Shown here piece after piece: positions 34,959 through 43,549 of a stretch of DNA of 64,000 nt. Source of the DNA: Microbacterium sp. 1.5R (GTDB lineage Bacteria > Actinomycetota > Actinomycetes > Actinomycetales > Microbacteriaceae); assembly GCF_001889265.1 (NCBI RefSeq), contig NZ_CP018151.1:1054001-1118000 (forward strand). The letters are read 5' to 3'. Both the position numbers and the translations under genes were made by a program. Numbering within the stretch: the first letter of the stretch is position 1; each line of letters opens with the position of its first letter. The notes under the pieces are model-generated. The model worked only from the letters and a program-made list of their open reading frames with translations. It did not search any database and was not told the origin of the DNA.

Positions 34959-36317
34959 TTACTTGTTGACGGCGAAGCCCTGCGAGTTGCCGTACTCGAC
35001 CAGCGCGTCCTGCCAGGTCATGAGGCCCTCGTTCAGGTCGGTTCCGTTCTGGTACGACTGGCCCACGGTGTCTCCGAAGATGCTGTTGCCGTAGACCTGG
35101 TAGGGCAGGTAGCTCCAGCCCTCGACCACATCGTCGGCCGCTGCGGCGAGGACCTCGTTGATCTTCTGGCCGCCGAAGTACTCGGGCGCGTCGGCGAGGA
35201 ACTCCTCGCTCGACAGCTCGGCGGTCGTCGACGGGAATCCGCCGGACTCGAGGAACGTCGAGATGCTCTCCTCCGAGTTGTTCAGCCACCACAGGAATCC
35301 GGCGGCGAGTGCCGGGTTCTTGCTCTGCGTGGTCACGGCCTGGCCGCCGCCGCCGTTCTCCGCGGTCGCCGGGGTGCCGTCGTAGGTCGGCATCGGAGCG
35401 ACGCGCCAGTCACCGGCACCGTCGGGGGCGCCCGTGATCAGGTTGCCCGGCATCCAGGCGCCGATCACGAGGGTCGCGAGGCTGCCGTCGCCGAGAGCGC
35501 GGAACCACTCGTCGCTCCAGCTGCCGTAGGGCGCGAGCAGGTCCTCCTCGACGAGGCGGTTCCAGTTCTCGGTCCACTTCTTCGATCCGTCGTCCTGCAG
35601 GTCGATCGTGACGTCGGTGCCCGACGTCTCGAACGGCTTGCCGCCGGCCTGCCAGATCATCGAGGTCGCGAAGCCGGCGTCGCCGGTGTCGTTCGTGATG
35701 TAGGCGTCGGGGTTCGCGGCGTGGATCGCCTTCGCCGCCTCGTAGTACTCGTCCCACGTGGTGGGCACGGCGACGCCGGCGGCGTCGAACACGGCCTTGT
35801 TGTAGAAGAGCGCCATGGGGCCGGAGTCCTGCGGCAGGCCGTAGATCGCGTCGCCGTCGGTGACGGAGTTCCAGGTCGAGGCGGTGTAGTCGTCCTCGAA
35901 GTCGGCGAAGCCGTACTGCGAGAGGTCGACGAAGGCATCCGTGAGCGCGAACTGCGGGAAGGCGTAGTACTCCATCTGCACGACGTCGGGGGCGCCGGAG
36001 CCCGCCTTGATGGCGTTCTGCAGCTTGGTGTACTCCTCGTTGTTGGTGCCCGCGTTGACCACGTTCACCTTGACGTTCGGGTACTCCTTCTCGAACGCCT
36101 CGACCTGAGCCTCGGCGGAGGGGGTCCACGACCAGTACGTGATCTCGCCGCCCTTCTCGAGAGCGGCCTCGACGGAGTCGAACGAGCCGTCGCCGGCAGC
36201 GCTGCCGCCGGAGCCGGAGTCGCCGGTGCTGCAGCCGGCCAGCGCCAGCGCTACCACGGTTCCGGCCGCGAGCACCGTGAGGGTGCGCCGTGCGGCGGGT
36301 GAGGGAAGGTGCTTCAT
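34959..36317 (-). CDS. Sugar ABC transporter substrate-binding lipoprotein
   Basis: A 452-residue extracellular binding protein of the oligosaccharide class (family 1). The lipobox LAGC puts the lipidated Cys at residue 29, followed by a Ser/Gly-rich tether. The mature start EITYWSWTPSAEAQVEAFEKE and later MALFYNKAVFDAAG are typical of MalE/UgpB-like proteins. GAAAGGA precedes the ATG. It feeds the two permeases encoded upstream. No ATPase gene is in the operon, so a shared MsiK-type ATPase encoded elsewhere is expected, as in other actinobacteria. Confidence 0.92.
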   Translation of the reverse strand: MKHLPSPAARRTLTVLAAGTVVALALAGCSTGDSGSGGSAAGDGSFDSVEAALEKGGEITYWSWTPSAEAQVEAFEKEYPNVKVNVVNAGTNNEEYTKLQNAIKAGSGAPDVVQMEYYAFPQFALTDAFVDLSQYGFADFEDDYTASTWNSVTDGDAIYGLPQDSGPMALFYNKAVFDAAGVAVPTTWDEYYEAAKAIHAANPDAYITNDTGDAGFATSMIWQAGGKPFETSGTDVTIDLQDDGSKKWTENWNRLVEEDLLAPYGSWSDEWFRALGDGSLATLVIGAWMPGNLITGAPDGAGDWRVAPMPTYDGTPATAENGGGGQAVTTQSKNPALAAGFLWWLNNSEESISTFLESGGFPSTTAELSSEEFLADAPEYFGGQKINEVLAAAADDVVEGWSYLPYQVYGNSIFGDTVGQSYQNGTDLNEGLMTWQDALVEYGNSQGFAVNK

Positions 36318-36386
36318 TGCTGTGTCCTTTCGGGGGGTGCGGTCCAGCGTCGGACCGACAGGGGGCGGTGCGGAGGGTGCCGGAGG

Positions 36387-37277
36387 CTACTGCTTGACGC
36401 TTCCGGCGGTGAGACCTGACTGCCAGAACCTCTGCAGCAGCAGGAAGGCGATGACGATCGGGATGATGGTGAGGAGGGAGCCCATGATCACCAGGTTGTA
36501 GATCGGCTGAGATCCGGCGCCGATCGCCTGAGCGCTCCACTGGTTCAGGCCGACGGTGAGCGGGTACCAGGCGGGGTCGGACAGCATGATCAGCGGCAGG
36601 AAGTAGTTGTTCCACGTCGCGACCACGGTGAACAGGGTCACCGTCACGATGCCCGGTGCGAGCAGTCGCATCGAGATCGTGAAGAAGGTGCGGAACTCTC
36701 CGGCGCCGTCGATGCGCGCCGCTTCCAGCAGCTCGGTCGGCACGGACTCCGACGCGAACACCCAGATCAGGTACAGGCCGAACGGGCTGATCAGCGAGGG
36801 GATGATCACCGCCCACGGGGTGTTCGTGAGCCCGAGCTCGCTGAAGAGCAGGAAGGTCGGCACGGCGAGGGCGGTGCCCGGCACGGCGACCGCGCCGAGC
36901 ACGACGGCGAACACCGCGCGCCGGCCGGGGAAGCGGTACTTCGCCAGGCCGTAGCCGGCCATGGTGGCGAGCAGCGTCGCGCCTCCGGCGCCGACCACGA
37001 CGTAGAGCAGCGTGTTGCCGAGCCAGCGCAGGAAGATGCCGTCCTGATACGAGAAGGTCGCCACCAGGTTGTCGACGAATGCGAAGTCGTCGGAGAACCA
37101 GAGCCCGAACGAGCTGAACAGCCCGGACTGCGTCTTGGTCGAGCTGAACAGCAGCCAGACGAGCGGCACCAGTGTGTACAGGGCGTACATCACCATCACG
37201 ATCAGCAGGATCTTCGACTTGCGCGGATTCATCAGATCGTGGCGCTTCTGCGAGGGACGGGCGAGGGGGAGTGCCAT
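36387..37277 (-). CDS. Carbohydrate ABC transporter permease (MalG type)
   Basis: A 296-residue CUT1 permease with six membrane helices. The EAA loop reads ELLEAARIDGAGEFRTFF, which docks on the ATPase. The start ATG is separated from the stop of the MalF-type gene by one base, so expression is coupled. AAGGAGG-like sequence is lacking in the overlap, consistent with reinitiation. The next gene, the binding protein, follows after 69 bases holding a short hairpin (CGGTCC/GGACCG, 36340-36357). Confidence 0.92.
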   Translation of the reverse strand: MALPLARPSQKRHDLMNPRKSKILLIVMVMYALYTLVPLVWLLFSSTKTQSGLFSSFGLWFSDDFAFVDNLVATFSYQDGIFLRWLGNTLLYVVVGAGGATLLATMAGYGLAKYRFPGRRAVFAVVLGAVAVPGTALAVPTFLLFSELGLTNTPWAVIIPSLISPFGLYLIWVFASESVPTELLEAARIDGAGEFRTFFTISMRLLAPGIVTVTLFTVVATWNNYFLPLIMLSDPAWYPLTVGLNQWSAQAIGAGSQPIYNLVIMGSLLTIIPIVIAFLLLQRFWQSGLTAGSVKQ

Positions 37278-37278
37278 G

Positions 37279-38196
37279 TCAGCGCACCTCCGACTTCGAG
37301 CCGCGCAGCTGCACGACGTAGGCGATCACTGCGGTGATGACGCCCATGATGATGGCGATCGTCGCGGCGTAGTTGAACTGCTGTCCGGCGAACGAGAGGT
37401 TGTACGCGTACATGTTGGGGGTGAAGTACGTCGTGATCACGTTCGGAGCCAGGGGCCTCAGGATGTTGGGTTCGTTGAAGAGCTGGAAGCTGCCGATGAT
37501 CGAGAAGATCGTGGCGATCACGAGAGCACCGCGCACCGAGGGGATCTTGATCGAGAAGATCGTGCGCCAGGCACCCGCGCCGTCGAGCGACGCCGCCTCG
37601 TACATGTCGGTGGGGATGGTCTTCAGCGACGAGTAGAAGATCAGCATGTTGTAGCCGACGAACTGCCAGGTCACGATGTTGCCGATCGAGACCAGGATCC
37701 ACTCCCGGGCGAAGGGCGTGATGAGGTCGCTGCCGAGGAAGTCGTTGAAGTTCGACGTCAGACCGAACTGGTCGCCGTAGATGTACCCCCACATGAGCAC
37801 CGCGACGACCGCGGGCACCGCGTACGGCAGGAAGATCAGGATGCGGAAGAACGATGCGCCGCGCAGACGTGCGCTGTCGAGGGCGAGCGCCGCGGCCAGC
37901 GCCAGGACGAGCATGATCGGCACCTGCACCACGAGGAACAGCACCACGCGGCCGAACGCCTCCCAGAACTGCGGGTCGGTGAGCGCGCGGACGTAGTTGT
38001 CGAACCCGACGAACGCCGTGCCGCCGATCAGCTTCTCCTGGAAGAAGCTGAGGTAGAGCGCGTAGGCGAGCGGGGTCAGGAAGACCAGGGCGAAGACGAC
38101 CATGAACGGGCCGACGAAGGCCCATCCCTTCCAGTCGCGCTTCTCACGCCGGCGGATGCCGTGGTCCGCCAGGGCTGCGGAATCTTGAGTCGTCAT
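37279..38196 (-). CDS. Carbohydrate ABC transporter permease (MalF type)
   Basis: A 305-residue CUT1 permease with six membrane helices and the EAA loop MYEAASLDGAGAWRTIF. AAGAAGG precedes the ATG at 38196; an earlier in-frame ATG at 38253 lies inside the promoter. It is the first gene of the galactoside operon and is read from a promoter with two LacI operators. With the MalG-type partner it forms the channel for the sugar delivered by the lipoprotein. Confidence 0.92.
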   Translation of the reverse strand: MTTQDSAALADHGIRRREKRDWKGWAFVGPFMVVFALVFLTPLAYALYLSFFQEKLIGGTAFVGFDNYVRALTDPQFWEAFGRVVLFLVVQVPIMLVLALAAALALDSARLRGASFFRILIFLPYAVPAVVAVLMWGYIYGDQFGLTSNFNDFLGSDLITPFAREWILVSIGNIVTWQFVGYNMLIFYSSLKTIPTDMYEAASLDGAGAWRTIFSIKIPSVRGALVIATIFSIIGSFQLFNEPNILRPLAPNVITTYFTPNMYAYNLSFAGQQFNYAATIAIIMGVITAVIAYVVQLRGSKSEVR

Positions 38197-38235
38197 TGAC
38201 GAGAACCTTCTTAGAGATCGGGCGCTCACGGCGCC

Positions 38236-38286
38236 GTGTGTCAACGTCAACATATTCGATGCACTGCTAGTGTGTCAACGTCAACA
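38236..38286 (-). promoter_or_regulatory. Galactoside operon promoter with two LacI operators
   Basis: A 17-base sequence, GTGTGTCAACGTCAACA, occurs twice (38236-38252 and 38270-38286), 34 bases apart. On the minus strand TTGACA (38273-38278) and TATGTT (38249-38254), 18 bases apart, form the promoter, so one operator covers the -35 and the other the -10. The core TGTnnACGTnnACA is a near-palindrome of LacI-operator type with a central CG. Confidence 0.7.
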
Positions 38287-38299
38287 CATGAATGGATGA

Positions 38300-39346
38300 G
38301 TGCTCGTGACCTCGGTACAGTCGGCAGAGCCGCCGCAGCGGCGGCGAGACCCCTCCATGGAGGACGTGGCCCGCGAGGCCGGCGTCTCCGGACAGACCGT
38401 GTCGCGCGTCGTGAACGCGCGCGGCTACGTCGGCGCGGCCACCAGGGAGCGCGTCGAAGACGCCATGCAGCGGCTCGGCTACCGGCCCAACAGTGCGGCT
38501 CGTGCGCTGCGATCCGGCCGATTCCGGGCGATCGGCGTCATCATGTTCTCCTTCAGCTCGTACGGCAACCAGCGCACGCTCGATGCGATCGCCGTGCGCG
38601 CCTCGCAGATGGGATACGCCCTCACCCTCATCCCCGTCGAGTCGAGTGCCCGCGACACCGTCGCGGGAGCCTTCCGCCGCCTGGAGGAGCACGCCGTCGA
38701 CGGGATCATCATCGTGATCGAGGCGCATCAGCTCGACGAGGCCGAGGTCGAGATCCCCGACGGTCTGCCCGTCGTGCTCGTCGACTCGAACCGTGGCACG
38801 ACTCACCCGTTCGTCGACACGGATCAGGCTCAGGGTGCGCGCCTCGCGACCGAGCACCTGCTCGACCTCGGCCATGAGACCGTCTGGCACGTCGCAGGAC
38901 CGGCGAAGTCCTATTCCGCAGAGCGTCGACGTGAATCCTGGCGCTCGACTCTCATGGAGCGCGGCATCGAGGCACCCGAGCCGCTGCAGGGCGACTGGTC
39001 AGCCGAATCCGGCTATCGCGCCGGGCTCCGCCTGCGTGACGACGACGGCGTCACCGCCGTGTTCGCGGCGAACGACCAGATGGCGATCGGCGTCGTGCGG
39101 GCATTCCGCGAGGCCGGTCGAGACATTCCCGGCGACGTCAGCGTGGTCGGGTTCGACGGCCTGCCGGATGCCGCCCAACTGTGGCCGCCGCTGACCACGG
39201 TGCAGCAGCATCCCGAGAAGGTCGGCGCTCTCGCGGTCGACGCCCTCCTCGCCGAGCTCGATGGGGGAGAGCGCAGTCAGACGCCGCTCGTCGGCACCGA
39301 GCTCATCGTGCGCGAGAGCTCGGCCCCGCCGCGCGCCGCGCGCTGA
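38300..39346 (+). CDS. LacI-family transcriptional regulator
   Basis: A 348-residue LacI/GalR repressor. The helix-turn-helix reads SMEDVAREAGVSGQTVSRVV, followed by the hinge LGYRPNSAARALRSGR, and residues about 75-340 form the periplasmic-binding-protein-like sensor. It is divergent from the permease/binding protein/GH35 operon and separated from it by two operator copies, so it should repress the operon until a galactoside or its product binds. GTG at 38300 or 38306 can serve as start; GGATGAG lies just before. Confidence 0.9.
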   Translation: MLVTSVQSAEPPQRRRDPSMEDVAREAGVSGQTVSRVVNARGYVGAATRERVEDAMQRLGYRPNSAARALRSGRFRAIGVIMFSFSSYGNQRTLDAIAVRASQMGYALTLIPVESSARDTVAGAFRRLEEHAVDGIIIVIEAHQLDEAEVEIPDGLPVVLVDSNRGTTHPFVDTDQAQGARLATEHLLDLGHETVWHVAGPAKSYSAERRRESWRSTLMERGIEAPEPLQGDWSAESGYRAGLRLRDDDGVTAVFAANDQMAIGVVRAFREAGRDIPGDVSVVGFDGLPDAAQLWPPLTTVQQHPEKVGALAVDALLAELDGGERSQTPLVGTELIVRESSAPPRAAR

Positions 39347-39427
39347 CTCCGGCATCCTCTCGCGCGCGCCCCCCGCACCCAGCTCCCCGAGGTCAGAATC
39401 CGCTGATCCGGCGGAAGGGAAGGAGAG

Positions 39428-39787
39428 TCAGCGCCAGATGGCGGCGATGCCCGCGTTGAGGGCGGTCAGGATGCCGACGAGCCAGAACATCGCGGGCGGC
39501 ACGCTGCCGGACTTGCGCTGCTTCGACGTGCCGATGCCGAGGAGCGCACCGATCGCGAGCAGCACCACGAGCTTCGTGCCGATCTTGGCGTAGTTCATCT
39601 CGACGCCCTCCGGCAGACCCCACGGAGCGGCGAGGGCGAGACCCGCGATCGCTGCGATGGTCATGCCGATGCTCATCAGGCGCGTGAACTCGCGCGTGCC
39701 GCCGAACGCCTGCACCGCCCAGGCGCCGAACAGCACGGCGAAGCCGATGAGATGGACGAACAGAACGACGTGCCGCAGAGTCTCCAT
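39428..39787 (-). CDS. Small four-helix membrane protein of unknown function
   Basis: A 119-residue integral membrane protein with four helices (about 5-25, 35-55, 68-86 and 98-117). No catalytic or metal motif is seen. TACCGT stands exactly six bases before the ATG, predicting a leaderless transcript. It lies just downstream (92 bases from its start) of ribH's stop on the same strand, but its own promoter suggests separate expression. Confidence 0.7.
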   Translation of the reverse strand: METLRHVVLFVHLIGFAVLFGAWAVQAFGGTREFTRLMSIGMTIAAIAGLALAAPWGLPEGVEMNYAKIGTKLVVLLAIGALLGIGTSKQRKSGSVPPAMFWLVGILTALNAGIAAIWR

Positions 39788-39793
39788 GCCCTC

Positions 39794-39799
39794 ACGGTA
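39794..39799 (-). promoter_or_regulatory. Predicted -10 box of a leaderless promoter (membrane protein)
   Basis: TACCGT, six bases, then ATG at 39787. Confidence 0.5.
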
Positions 39800-39879
39800 C
39801 GAGCACGCGGGACGTGCGCGCCACCAAGGGGAGGCTGACCTACGGGGCAGGCTGACCTCAGCCCACGCGAGGCCCGGCC

Positions 39880-40353
39880 TCAGCCGCGCAGCGAGCGCAC
39901 CAGGAGGGCCGTGCGCAGCGCGGCATCCGCAGCCTCCGCGCCCTTGTCCTCCTTCGAGCCCTCGAGCCCGGCGCGGTCGAGGCCCTGCTTCTCGTCGTCG
40001 AGCGTCAGCACGCCGAATCCGACGGGCTTGCCCGCGTCGAGCGAGACTCGCGTCAGTCCGTCGGTCGTGGCTGCCGAGACGTATTCGAAGTGCGGGGTGC
40101 CCCCGCGGATGATCACGCCGAGTGCGACGACGGCATCCGCTCCACCTGCGAAGGCGGCTTGGGCGGCGAGGGCGAGTTCGAACGACCCCGGCACGCGGAC
40201 GAGGCGGTAGTCGGCGTCCGCGTCATCGAGCACACGCTGGGCGCCGGCGATGAGGCCGTTCGTGATGACGTCGTGCCAGGTGCCGGCGACGATGACGACC
40301 TTCAGGCCTCGTCCGTCGATCTTCTCGGTCTTGGGTGCTCCTGCGCCGCTCAT
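39880..40353 (-). CDS. ribH: 6,7-dimethyl-8-ribityllumazine synthase
   Basis: A 157-residue lumazine synthase that condenses 5-amino-6-ribitylaminouracil with dihydroxybutanone phosphate. Family segments are VPGSFELALAAQ, VALGVIIRGGTPHFEYV (with the catalytic His) and PVGFGVLTLDDEKQ. Last gene of the rib operon; its start overlaps the ribBA stop by four bases. Confidence 0.95.
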   Translation of the reverse strand: MSGAGAPKTEKIDGRGLKVVIVAGTWHDVITNGLIAGAQRVLDDADADYRLVRVPGSFELALAAQAAFAGGADAVVALGVIIRGGTPHFEYVSAATTDGLTRVSLDAGKPVGFGVLTLDDEKQGLDRAGLEGSKEDKGAEAADAALRTALLVRSLRG

Positions 40354-41618
40354 GCGTCGTCCTTCCGTCCGTCGGCGAGAGCTTCTGCGAGCTCCGCCTC
40401 ACCGATGATGTGACCCATGCGGTCACGCTTGGTCTCGAGGTATTGATGGTTGTTCGGTCCGACGCCGACGATCAGCGGCACCTGCTCGACGACATCGAGT
40501 CCGAGGGTGCGCAGCTGGTTCACCTTGTCGGTGTTGTTGGTCAACAGGCGAACCTTCGAGACGCCGAGATCGGCGAGGATGCCGGCCGCAGCCGCGTAGT
40601 CCCGCGCATCCGCGGGAAGCCCGAGTGCGAGATTCGCATCGACCGTGTCGAGCCCCTCCTCCTGCAGGCTGTAGGCACGGAGCTTGTTGATCAGGCCGAT
40701 TCCGCGACCTTCATGGCCGCGCATGTAGATGACGATGCCGCCGTCCTGCTCGATCGCGTCGAGGGCGGCGTCGAGCTGCGGGCCGCATTCGCATTTGAGC
40801 GACCCGAAGGCCTCTCCGGTCAGGCACTCGGAGTGCACGCGCACGAGGGCGGTCTCGCCGGGCTCGCCCGACACGACGGCGATGTGATCGGTGCCGGTCA
40901 CCCGGTCCTTGTAGGCGAGGAACCGGAAGGTCCCGTGCGTGGTCGGCACGGTCGCGTCGGCCCGCAGGCTGACACGGCGACTGGCGCGTTCGGGCGACCA
41001 GCCGGTGGGGTCGACCTGGTTGAGGTGGGCGATGAGCTGCTCGATCGTGATGACCGGCACTCCGTCGCGTGCACCCAGCTCGATGAGTCCGGGCAGTCGC
41101 ATCATGCTGCCGTCCTCTGCCACGACCTCGGCGATCGCGCCCACGGGCCGCAGGCCCGCGAGCTTCATCAGATCGACCGCGGCCTCGGTGTGGCCGCTGC
41201 GCTCGCGCACTCCGCCGTCGACGGCGCGCAGCGGCAGGACGTGACCGGGGCGGATGATGCTCGTCGCGGTCGAATCGGGATTCGCCAGGACGTTCAGCGT
41301 GTGCGCGCGGTCGTGCGCGCTGATTCCGGTGGTCACTCCTTCGGCCGCGTCGACACTCACGGTGTAGGCGGTCGAACGGGCGTCCTCGGAGGCGGCCACC
41401 ATGGGCTGCAGGTTGAGGTTGTCGGCGAGGTCGGCGGGCATCGGCGCGCAGATGAACCCCGACGACCAGCGGACCGTCCATGCCACCCATTCGGGCGTGG
41501 CGAGCTCGGCCGACATGATGACGTCGCCCTCGTTCTCGCGGTTCTCGTCGTCTGCGACGAGCACGGGGCGCCCCGCGCGAAGGGCCTCGAGGGCTTCGGT
41601 GATGGTGGAAAGGCTCAT
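40350..41618 (-). CDS. ribBA: Bifunctional dihydroxybutanone-phosphate synthase / GTP cyclohydrolase II
   Basis: A 422-residue fusion. Residues 1 to about 205 are RibB, with the acidic active-site loop DDENRENEGD and the later RPGHVLPL and RSGHTEAAVD. About 210-422 are RibA, with zinc ligands in ECLTGEAFGSLKCECG and the GTP-ring-opening motif RGHEGRGIGL. Both active sites look intact. It supplies both precursors of riboflavin. AAGGAGG precedes the ATG, which overlaps the ribE stop by four bases (ATGA). Confidence 0.95.
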   Translation of the reverse strand: MSLSTITEALEALRAGRPVLVADDENRENEGDVIMSAELATPEWVAWTVRWSSGFICAPMPADLADNLNLQPMVAASEDARSTAYTVSVDAAEGVTTGISAHDRAHTLNVLANPDSTATSIIRPGHVLPLRAVDGGVRERSGHTEAAVDLMKLAGLRPVGAIAEVVAEDGSMMRLPGLIELGARDGVPVITIEQLIAHLNQVDPTGWSPERASRRVSLRADATVPTTHGTFRFLAYKDRVTGTDHIAVVSGEPGETALVRVHSECLTGEAFGSLKCECGPQLDAALDAIEQDGGIVIYMRGHEGRGIGLINKLRAYSLQEEGLDTVDANLALGLPADARDYAAAAGILADLGVSKVRLLTNNTDKVNQLRTLGLDVVEQVPLIVGVGPNNHQYLETKRDRMGHIIGEAELAEALADGRKDDA

Positions 41619-42244
41619 CGCGAGCCTCCTTCCGGTGCTGCCCGGAACGCCAGCAGGCGCTCGACGTGACGGGCGAGGATGTCGGTCTCGAGGTTGACGC
41701 GGTCGCCGACCGCGCGGGAGCCGAGGGTGGTGGCGGCGAGAGTCTCGGGGATGAGCGAGATCTCGAACCAGTGAGCGTCCGCGTCGACAGCGCTGACCGC
41801 GCTCACGGTGAGGGAGGTGCCGTCGACCGAGATGGAGCCCTTGTCGACCACGAGCGGCGCGAGGTCGTCGGGCAGCGAGATGCGCAGCACGCTCCACTGC
41901 TCGCCGGGTCGCACCTCGAGGACATCGCCGACGCCGTCGACATGTCCCTGCACGATGTGACCGCCGAGCCGCGCGCCGACCGGCATCGCCTTCTCGATGT
42001 TCACGCGGGTGCCGACGGATGCGCCGCCCAGAGCGGCCACGTCGAGGGTCTGCCTCATGACGTCGGCGTCGAAGGTGTCGCCGGTCGAGTCGACGACGGT
42101 GAGGCAGACTCCCGAGACCGCGATGGACTCGCCGTGCACGGCGTCGGAGACCGCCTTGGGGGCGCGAACCGTCAGCCGCCAGCCGTCTCCGGCGGGCGCG
42201 ATAGCGGTGATCTCGCCGATCTCCTCGATGATTCCGGTGAACAT
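41615..42244 (-). CDS. ribE: Riboflavin synthase, alpha subunit type
   Basis: A 209-residue riboflavin synthase with two tandem lumazine-binding barrels. It starts with the diagnostic MFTGIIEEIGEI; the first barrel has SIAVSGVCLTV and the second SISVDGTSLTVS, with GHIVQGHVDG between. It dismutates two lumazine molecules into riboflavin. The ATG shares its first base with the last base of the ribD stop (TGATG). Confidence 0.95.
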   Translation of the reverse strand: MFTGIIEEIGEITAIAPAGDGWRLTVRAPKAVSDAVHGESIAVSGVCLTVVDSTGDTFDADVMRQTLDVAALGGASVGTRVNIEKAMPVGARLGGHIVQGHVDGVGDVLEVRPGEQWSVLRISLPDDLAPLVVDKGSISVDGTSLTVSAVSAVDADAHWFEISLIPETLAATTLGSRAVGDRVNLETDILARHVERLLAFRAAPEGGSR

Positions 42245-43278
42245 CAGGCGGCTCCTTCTTCTGTGGTGAGCGCGGGATGAGCGATCGCGAGCAAGTCGGA
42301 CCCGAGGGGCTGCCACTGGTCGATCGTCAGTCGTCGGGCGGCGTCGATGGATCCGACGCCGATGTCGGTCAGTGCCAGCCGGTCGCCGCCGAGCAGCACC
42401 GGCGCGATGTAGACGAGCACGCGATCGGCGAGCCCCGCGGCGACGAAGGCGCTCGCGAGCGTCGGGCCCCCCTCGATGAACACGCTCTGGATGCCGCGAG
42501 CGTGCAGGTCGGCGAGCACGGCATGCAGATCATGGGTGTCGTAGAAGAGCGGAGTCTGCGGATGCCGGCGGATCGCCGCATCGTCGGGGGTGATGCGCGA
42601 GCCGATCACGACCGGGACGGGCTGGTGTTCATGGAGCGCCTCGCCGTCGCGAGCCGTCAGCGAGGGATCGTCGGAGAGCAGAGTGCCTGTGCCGACGACG
42701 ATCGCATCGGCCGCAGCGCGACGTCGATGGACGTCCGCGCGGGCTTCAGGTCCGGTGATCCACTGGCTGCTGCCGTCGGATGCCGCCGCGCGGCCGTCGA
42801 GGGACTGCGCCCACTTCACGGTGACGTGGGGGCGGCCGAGGCGCTGAGCGGTGAGCCAGCCGTCGATGATGCGGTGTGCGACATCGCTCTGTTCGCCCGC
42901 ATCGACGCTGACGCCCGCCGAGCGGAGGCGGTCGGCACCGCCGCCCGAGACGGCTCCCGGATCGTCGAGGGCATAGACGACACGCGAGACGCCGGCCTCG
43001 ATCAGCGCGACGGAGCAGGGGCCGGTGCGACCGGTGTGGTTGCACGGTTCGAGGGTGACGACAGCGGTCGCCCCCTCGGCGGCACCGGCGGAGAGTCGCG
43101 AGAGGGCATCGACCTCGGCGTGGGGCGTTCCGGCGCCGTGATGCCACCCTTCGGCGATGATCTCGCCGTCGGGGGAGAGGATGACGGCACCGACCTGCGG
43201 GTTCACTCCGCGAGGGCCGAGCGTCGCGAGCTCGAGCGCACGGGTCATCGCCCGGCGTTCCGCCTCGTTCACTGCCAT
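42244..43278 (-). CDS. ribD: Bifunctional pyrimidine deaminase/reductase of riboflavin synthesis
   Basis: A 344-residue RibD. The deaminase half has the zinc site HAEVDAL and the PCNHTGRTGPC pair; the reductase half starts near VTVKWAQSLDGR and contains FIEGGPTLASAF. It performs the second and third steps of the pathway. First gene of ribD-ribE-ribBA-ribH; GAGAGGACC precedes the ATG, and an FMN riboswitch lies 73 bases upstream. Confidence 0.95.
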   Translation of the reverse strand: MAVNEAERRAMTRALELATLGPRGVNPQVGAVILSPDGEIIAEGWHHGAGTPHAEVDALSRLSAGAAEGATAVVTLEPCNHTGRTGPCSVALIEAGVSRVVYALDDPGAVSGGGADRLRSAGVSVDAGEQSDVAHRIIDGWLTAQRLGRPHVTVKWAQSLDGRAAASDGSSQWITGPEARADVHRRRAAADAIVVGTGTLLSDDPSLTARDGEALHEHQPVPVVIGSRITPDDAAIRRHPQTPLFYDTHDLHAVLADLHARGIQSVFIEGGPTLASAFVAAGLADRVLVYIAPVLLGGDRLALTDIGVGSIDAARRLTIDQWQPLGSDLLAIAHPALTTEEGAA

Positions 43279-43351
43279 CCGTGGTCCTCTCTGAGGCTCC
43301 GGGGGATCTCCTCGAGGGAGACGTCGGCAGAACGCGCGCGCGGCGGCGCAC

Positions 43352-43493
43352 CGTGCTGCCTCCCTTCCGGACTAGCGAGGCTGGGCCTCGCACCACCGTC
43401 GGTCCCGGAATTCCACCGGATCGGCATCTCGGAGAACCGAGACGCTCGCGGACTGTCACCGCCGGTTCGGATTCTCACCGACCCCGGAGCACG
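43352..43493 (-). promoter_or_regulatory. FMN riboswitch (RFN element)
   Basis: On the minus strand the outer stem pairs AGCACG (43488-43493, reading complement CGTGCT) with 43352-43357. Inside are the conserved RFN blocks: the GGTGAGAATCC-type loop, ACCGGCGGTGACAGTCCGCGA, a variable arm, GGTGGAATTCCGG, ACCGACGGT and AGTCCGGAAGGGAGG. Position in the leader of ribD and conservation make the call firm. FMN binding should shut down the four-gene riboflavin operon. Confidence 0.95.
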
Positions 43494-43549
43494 TTGATGC
43501 TCTGAGTGTACTCAACACATCCGGATGCATTTCATTCCGCGTCGAAGTG

